From positions 5,952,001 to 6,016,000 of the forward strand of contig NZ_JAPEMM010000001.1 in NCBI RefSeq assembly GCF_026342735.1: a stretch of DNA of 64,000 bases. The letters are read 5' to 3'. How positions within the stretch are numbered: position 1 is the stretch's first letter; every line of letters begins with the position of its first letter. Origin of the DNA: Streptomyces sp. NBC_00193 (GTDB taxonomy: Bacteria; Actinomycetota; Actinomycetes; Streptomycetales; Streptomycetaceae). Shown here piece by piece: positions 59,889 to 64,000 of the stretch. Below the pieces are notes generated by a model that saw nothing but the letters and a program-made list of their open reading frames with translations, searched no databases and was not told the DNA's origin. A program made the position numbers and the translations under genes.

Positions 59889-61304
59889 ATGACGGAAACT
59901 CTTGTGCCGGGTATCAGCGGTGCCGTGATAACCGCTGGTGTGCGGGTGGTCGACCACCCGGCGTGGCCCGAGCTCAAGGCCGCCGTGGAGGAGATCCGGC
60001 CCTGGCAGTCGGCCGACGGCTCCATCGACTTCGAGCGCGAGGGGTCGCACATCCGCGAAGCCGCCCCGGCCGCGGTCGAGCGCGTGATCGAGGGCATCGA
60101 GGCGCTGTCGCCGCTGCTCCCGCACGGCGCCGCGTACCACCGTGCCCTCATCGCCGACCTGCGCAAGTGGGCCGACGGCGGCTTCGGCGTGCCCGACTTC
60201 CTCGACTCCCTGCTGTCCTTCGCCCCGGCCGCCGAGCGCGCCGACGGACTCCAGCACCTCGTGGTCTTCCCGATGTACACGCAGAACGGCAACCCGGACC
60301 GCAACCTCGAAGCCGTCGTGCTGAAGATGGTGTGGCCCGAGTGGCTCTCCGAGCTGGAGCGCACCCGGTACGACAACCCGCTCTTCCTCGGCATCACCTT
60401 CGAGGACTTCACCCCGGGCTACGACACGCACTCCGCCGTGCTCTTCCCGGAGACCATCGCGGTGCGCGAGGCCCCCGAGCGCTTCACCTGGGGCGGCATC
60501 TTCTGCGACCGTGAGGCCGCCCGCTACCGCAAGGTCACCGAGGCCGCCGTGGACATCCTGGGCATCGAGCTGCCCGAGGACATCGCCCGGATGGTCGAGG
60601 ACCAGGAGCGCTGCGAGAAGGCCTTCGTCCTGTGGGACATGGTCCACGACCGCACCCACAGCCACGGCGACCTGCCGTTCGACCCCTTCATGATCAAGCA
60701 GCGCCAGCCGTTCTGGATGTACGGCCTGGAGGAGCTGCGCTGCGACCTCACCGCCTTCAAGGAGGCCGTGAAGCTGGAGTCCGAGGGCAACGAGCACGGC
60801 CGCGACGTGCAGTACGCCGTCCTCTTCGACCGGATGTTCCGCTTCCCGGTGTCCGGCGACCGCAACCGCAACTACGACGGCCTCGGCGGCCAGCTCCTCT
60901 TCGCGTACCTCCACAAGCACGACGTCGTGCGCTGGACGGACAACAAGCTGAAGATCGACTGGATGCGCGCCCCGCAGGTCACCAACCAGCTGTGTGCCGA
61001 GATCGAGGACCTCTACCGGGCCGGCATCGACCGCCCGAAGCTCGTCCACTGGTTCAAGGCGTACGACCTGGTCGCCGAGTACCTCGCCCCCCACCCGGGG
61101 TCCAAGTGGGCCAAGGGCCCCGACGCCCTTGACCTGACGCAGCCGCCGCGCAAGCTCGTGGACGACGTGCTTCCGGACGAGTTTCCGCTGAGCATGTTCT
61201 ATGAGGCCCTGGCCAAGAAGCTCAAGGGCGTGATCGCCTCGACCAAGGGCATCACGGCAGGGAACGCCGCGGACCGCGAGACCGCTGCGCGGGTAGCCGC
61301 GTGA
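59889..61304 (+). CDS. DUF6421 family protein
   Basis: A 471-residue soluble protein of a family largely confined to actinomycetes. VVFPMYTQNGNPDRNLEAVVLKMVWPEW, GYDTHSAVLFPETIAV and FVLWDMVHDRTHSHGDLPFDPFMIKQRQPFWMYGLEELRCD are striking, His- and Asp-rich conserved-looking segments that may be a metal or hydrolase site. It heads an operon with an SDR and a threonine aldolase. GGAGG precedes ATG 59889. Function unknown. Confidence 0.82.
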   Translation: MTETLVPGISGAVITAGVRVVDHPAWPELKAAVEEIRPWQSADGSIDFEREGSHIREAAPAAVERVIEGIEALSPLLPHGAAYHRALIADLRKWADGGFGVPDFLDSLLSFAPAAERADGLQHLVVFPMYTQNGNPDRNLEAVVLKMVWPEWLSELERTRYDNPLFLGITFEDFTPGYDTHSAVLFPETIAVREAPERFTWGGIFCDREAARYRKVTEAAVDILGIELPEDIARMVEDQERCEKAFVLWDMVHDRTHSHGDLPFDPFMIKQRQPFWMYGLEELRCDLTAFKEAVKLESEGNEHGRDVQYAVLFDRMFRFPVSGDRNRNYDGLGGQLLFAYLHKHDVVRWTDNKLKIDWMRAPQVTNQLCAEIEDLYRAGIDRPKLVHWFKAYDLVAEYLAPHPGSKWAKGPDALDLTQPPRKLVDDVLPDEFPLSMFYEALAKKLKGVIASTKGITAGNAADRETAARVAA

Positions 61305-61330
61305 GCGCTCGCCCACAGGAGGCTGCACAG

Positions 61331-62092
61331 ATGAACGGCTCCGGTAACGGAAACGGGAAGCTCCACGGGGCGGTAGTGGCGGTGGCGGGGGCCGGCGGGC
61401 CCGCGGGCCGCGCCACCCTGCTCCGCCTCGCCGAGGCGGGAGCCGTGGTCGTCGCCTCCGACGCCGACGCGGCCCGCCTCGCGGAAGCGGTGGACGCCGC
61501 GCGCTACGCCCACGGCGGCGCCACCATCACCGGTGACACCGTCGACCTGCTCGACCTGGACGCCACCAAGGCCTGGGCCGACCAGACCGAGAAGGAGTTC
61601 GGCCGCATCGACGGCCTGGTCCACCTCGTCGGCGGCTGGCGCGGCAGCACCACCTTCACCGACACCGACCTCGCGGACTGGGCCTTCCTGGAGAAGCTCC
61701 TCATCCGCACGGTCCAGCACACCTCGCTCGCCTTCCACGACGGGCTGCTGCGCAGCGACCGCGGCCGCTACGTCCTGGTCAGCCAGTCCGGTGCGCACAA
61801 GCCGGTCGCCAACAACGCCGCGTACAACGCGGGCAAGGCGGCGGCCGAGGCCTGGACCCTCGCGATGGCGGATTCCTTCCGCAAGGCGGGTGGCGAGGAC
61901 GGTCCGGGCGCCGCGGCTGCGATCCTGGTGATCAAGGCATTGGTGCACGACGCGATGCGCGCCGAGCGTCCCACTGCGAAGTTCGCGGGCTTCACCGACG
62001 TCAAGGAGCTGGCCGAGGCCATCGCCGGCGTCTGGGAGCGGCCCGCCACCGATGTGAACGGACAGCGCCTGTGGCTCACCCCCCAACCGTGA
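61331..62092 (+). CDS. Short-chain dehydrogenase/reductase
   Basis: A 253-residue SDR. VVAVAGAGGPAGRATLLRLAEAG is an altered glycine motif, and GLVHLVGGW replaces NNAG. YNAGK carries the catalytic Tyr and Lys, with Ser in LVSQSGAHKP. AGGAGG lies nine bases before ATG 61331, although a GTG at 61301 overlaps the DUF6421 stop. Its TGA overlaps the aldolase GTG. It probably oxidises or reduces a hydroxy amino-acid-linked metabolite with the neighbours. Confidence 0.88.
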   Translation: MNGSGNGNGKLHGAVVAVAGAGGPAGRATLLRLAEAGAVVVASDADAARLAEAVDAARYAHGGATITGDTVDLLDLDATKAWADQTEKEFGRIDGLVHLVGGWRGSTTFTDTDLADWAFLEKLLIRTVQHTSLAFHDGLLRSDRGRYVLVSQSGAHKPVANNAAYNAGKAAAEAWTLAMADSFRKAGGEDGPGAAAAILVIKALVHDAMRAERPTAKFAGFTDVKELAEAIAGVWERPATDVNGQRLWLTPQP

Positions 62093-63192
62093 AGACCGGT
62101 GTCGTGAAGACCGCGATACGCAAGTCCGCGGCGAAGACCGACGCCCGCCGGCACCACGACCCGGCGGTGCGCGGTTTCGCGAGCGACAACTACGCCGGGA
62201 TCCACCCGGAGATCCTCGCGGCCATCGCCCTCGCCAACGGGGGCCACCAGGTCTCCTACGGCGACGACGAGTACACCGAGCACCTGCAGCAGGTCTTCCG
62301 CGGCCACTTCGGCCCGCACGCCGAGGCCTACCCGGTCTTCAACGGCACCGGCGCCAACGTGACCGCCCTGCAGGCCCTCACCGACCGCTGGGGCGCCGTG
62401 ATCTGCGCCGAGTCGGCGCACATCAACGTCGACGAGGGCGGTGCGCCCGAGCGGATGGCGGGCCTCAAGCTGCTCACCGTCCCCACCCCGGACGGCAAGC
62501 TCACCCCCGAGCTCATCGACCGGCAGGCCTGGGGCTGGGAGGACGAGCACCGGGCGATGCCGCAGGTCGTCTCGATCACCCAGAACACCGAGCTCGGCAC
62601 GGTCTACACCGTCGACGAGATCCGTGCCATCTGCGAGCACGCGCACGCCAAGGGGATGAAGGTCCACCTCGACGGCGCCCGGATAGCCAACGCCGCGGCC
62701 TCGCTCGACGTGCCGATGCGCAGCTTCACCAACGCGGTCGGCGTGGACGTGCTGTCCTACGGCGGCACCAAGAACGGGATGATGGCCGGCGAGGCCGTCG
62801 TCGTGCTGAACCCGGACTCCGTCCGGCAGATGAAGCACATCCGCAAGATGTCGATGCAGCTCGCCTCCAAGATGCGCTTCGTGTCGGTGCAGCTCGAAGC
62901 GCTCCTCGCGAAGGACCTGTGGCTGCGCAACGCCCGCCACGCCAACGCGATGGCGCAGCGGCTGGCGGCCGGGGTGCGCGAGACCGACGGGGTGGAGATC
63001 CTCTACCCGGTGCAGGCGAACGCCGTGTTCGCGCGGCTTCCGCACGAGGTCTCGCGGCGGCTGCAGGAGCGCTACCGCTTCTACTTCTGGGACGAGATCG
63101 CGGGCGACGTCCGGTGGATGTGCAGCTACGACACCCGGGAAGAGGACGTGGACGGCTTCCTCCAGGCGTTGAAGGAAGAGCTCGCACGCTAG
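62089..63192 (+). CDS. Low-specificity L-threonine aldolase
   Basis: A 367-residue PLP enzyme (fold type I) that splits L-threonine into glycine and acetaldehyde. FASDNYAGIHPEILAAI is the N-terminal signature, KVHLDGARIANAAASLDV binds PLP through Asp, and LSYGGTKNGMMAGEAVV has the PLP Lys. The C-terminal RWMCSYDTREEDVDGFLQAL is normal. GTG 62089 overlaps the SDR stop (GTGA), with GTG 62071 as alternative. It is the third gene of the DUF6421 operon. Confidence 0.92.
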   Translation: MKTGVVKTAIRKSAAKTDARRHHDPAVRGFASDNYAGIHPEILAAIALANGGHQVSYGDDEYTEHLQQVFRGHFGPHAEAYPVFNGTGANVTALQALTDRWGAVICAESAHINVDEGGAPERMAGLKLLTVPTPDGKLTPELIDRQAWGWEDEHRAMPQVVSITQNTELGTVYTVDEIRAICEHAHAKGMKVHLDGARIANAAASLDVPMRSFTNAVGVDVLSYGGTKNGMMAGEAVVVLNPDSVRQMKHIRKMSMQLASKMRFVSVQLEALLAKDLWLRNARHANAMAQRLAAGVRETDGVEILYPVQANAVFARLPHEVSRRLQERYRFYFWDEIAGDVRWMCSYDTREEDVDGFLQALKEELAR

Positions 63193-63209
63193 CGGCATAA
63201 ATCTATAGG

Positions 63210-63227
63210 CATGCAGTCGGATGCATG
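63210..63227 (+). promoter_or_regulatory. CATGCA/TGCATG inverted repeat before the transglutaminase-like gene
   Basis: CATGCA (63210-63215) and TGCATG (63222-63227) are separated by six bases, just after a TATAGG-like -10 (63204-63209). It is positioned as an operator or the start of the 5' leader. Confidence 0.45.
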
Positions 63228-63230
63228 AGT

Positions 63231-63264
63231 ATGCTCCTGGATCATGGAACTGATCCAGGAGCAT
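63231..63264 (+). promoter_or_regulatory. Perfect 14-bp stem-loop across the start codon
   Basis: ATGCTCCTGGATCA (63231-63244) pairs exactly with TGATCCAGGAGCAT (63251-63264) around a six-base loop. The ATG start (63244-63246) lies at the stem-loop junction and no Shine-Dalgarno is visible. It could be an RNA translation switch or a DNA operator. Confidence 0.7.
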
Positions 63265-63843
63265 TCCGACGTTGCCGCCTATCTGGCGGCCGATGACGTG
63301 GTCGACCACGACCATCCACTGGTCGACGAGACCGCCGACGCGCTGTGGACGGCCACGGGCGACGCATATTCATACGCCAAAGCGGCCTTCGAGTTCGTCC
63401 GCGACACCATCCCGCACTCCGCCGACTCAGGGGACGACCGCGTCTCCTGGCGCGCCTCCGACGTCCTGGCGACGCGCAACGGCATCTGCTACGCCAAGTC
63501 CCACGCGCTGACCGCGCTGCTGCGCAACCGCGGCATCCCGGCCGGTCTCTGCTACCAGCTCCTCGGTGACGACGACGGATCGAACCTCGTCCTCCACGGT
63601 CTCGTCGCGCTGCGCCTGCCCGGCAGTGAGGACTGGTCCCGGGTGGACCCCCGGGGCAACAAGCCCGGCGTGGACGCCCAGTTCACCCTGGACCACGAGC
63701 AACTCGCCTTCCCCGTGCGCCCGGAGCTCGGCGAGATCGACTACCCCGGGCTGTACGCGGCTGCGCACCCGGCCCCGCTCAAGGCGCTCCGGGAGTCCGT
63801 GGACCGGGCGCAGTTGTGGCGGAACCTGCCGACGGCGCTCTAG
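63244..63843 (+). CDS. Transglutaminase-like cysteine protease-fold protein
   Basis: A 199-residue protein. KAAFEFVRDTIPHSAD, NGICYAKSHALTALLRNRGIPAGLCYQ supplies the catalytic Cys, LVLHGLVALRLPG the His, and SRVDPRGNKPGVDA the Asp of the transglutaminase-like triad. Such standalone proteins are usually peptidases. A perfect hairpin covers its start. It follows the threonine aldolase gene by 51 bases but seems to have its own promoter. Confidence 0.88.
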   Translation: MELIQEHSDVAAYLAADDVVDHDHPLVDETADALWTATGDAYSYAKAAFEFVRDTIPHSADSGDDRVSWRASDVLATRNGICYAKSHALTALLRNRGIPAGLCYQLLGDDDGSNLVLHGLVALRLPGSEDWSRVDPRGNKPGVDAQFTLDHEQLAFPVRPELGEIDYPGLYAAAHPAPLKALRESVDRAQLWRNLPTAL

Positions 63844-64000
63844 GGCCTGTCGTGGCGACGGCCCCGGCCGCCACCGCGGCCCGGGCGGGGCCGCGCGCCG
63901 CCACCGCGGTGTGCAGCAGGGCCGCGGCCAGTTGCAGCGCGGCGATCGCGAGCACCAGGATCCAGGGCGGTGCGGCGGCGGCGAGCCCCACGAGCGCGGC
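63779..64000 (-). CDS. Membrane protein, C-terminal fragment
   Basis: An open frame entering from the right edge encodes a hydrophobic stretch (PPWILVLAIAALQLAAALLHTAVAARG), then an Ala/Pro/Thr-rich tail to a stop at 63779. This overlaps the transglutaminase-like gene's 3' end by 65 bases. It is probably the last helix of a convergent membrane-protein gene. Family not recognisable from this piece, and another frame cannot be fully excluded. Confidence 0.4.
   Translation of the reverse strand, partial: AALVGLAAAAPPWILVLAIAALQLAAALLHTAVAARGPARAAVAAGAVATTGPRAPSAGSATTAPGPRTPGAP

Overview
The window is very G+C-rich, with GTG starts, GTGA-type start/stop overlaps, Tat and lipobox signals, and cytochrome P450, DUF6421, DUF5134 and FUSC genes. 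All of this points to a Streptomyces chromosome. The gene content (ung, DUF6421, SDR, threonine aldolase, photolyase, LitR-like regulator) suggests chromosomal accessory to semi-conserved territory, not a plasmid or prophage. I saw no rRNA, tRNA or CRISPR array.

Layout. 1-11 kb: one half of a paired ABC exporter with a degenerate nucleotide-binding domain, a tryptophan-dioxygenase-like haem protein, a Tat-exported sulfite-oxidase-like enzyme, a large FAD/Fe-S oxidase, a MarR repressor divergent from an ABC exporter, and a short MltG-like protein. 11-16.7 kb: a sulfonate uptake and desulfonation operon (ssuC frameshifted, then ssuB, ssuA, ssuD, and a flavin monooxygenase) headed by a tiny Cys-rich leader peptide. 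16.7-19.4 kb: P450, HAD phosphatase, Lrp regulator. 19.4-29.7 kb: a light/singlet-oxygen-type locus. It holds FAD oxidoreductase, DUF1365, cyclopropane-synthase-like methyltransferase and DUF1295 (overlapping genes), a divergent SDR-DUF2867 gene, a secreted protein, a photolyase, a B12-binding MerR regulator (LitR/CarH type) and an ECF sigma factor. 11-bp direct repeats precede the sigma gene.

30-51 kb: DUF1275, histidine phosphatase, APC permease, UspA, FUSC, a LuxR-type regulator, a bacterial nitric oxide synthase, a beta-propeller lactonase, a CbiX-like protein, uracil-DNA glycosylase, a vWA lipoprotein, a BNR-repeat protein, an Old-Yellow-Enzyme/ArsR pair, a ferredoxin reductase, a DUF305/LVIVD pair, TetR and PAP2. 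51.2-53.7 kb: a chain of mobile units, IS481-type, IS630-type and a 169-bp palindromic element, each bounded by the rare tetranucleotide CTAG. The palindromic element recurs at 39.3 kb, and as a 61-bp arms-only form at 31.3 kb. Each copy sits exactly on the TAG stop codon of a gene.

53.7-64 kb: M56 peptidase, DUF5134, GNAT, glycerophosphodiester phosphodiesterase, PadR divergent from a luciferase-like monooxygenase plus esterase, then DUF6421, SDR and threonine aldolase, and a transglutaminase-like protein whose start codon lies in a perfect 14-bp stem-loop. The most novel features are the structure-conserved CTAG-bounded palindromic elements, the CTAG insertion chain, the B12/light regulatory locus fused to lipid-modification genes, the bacterial NOS, and several RNA hairpins over translation starts.
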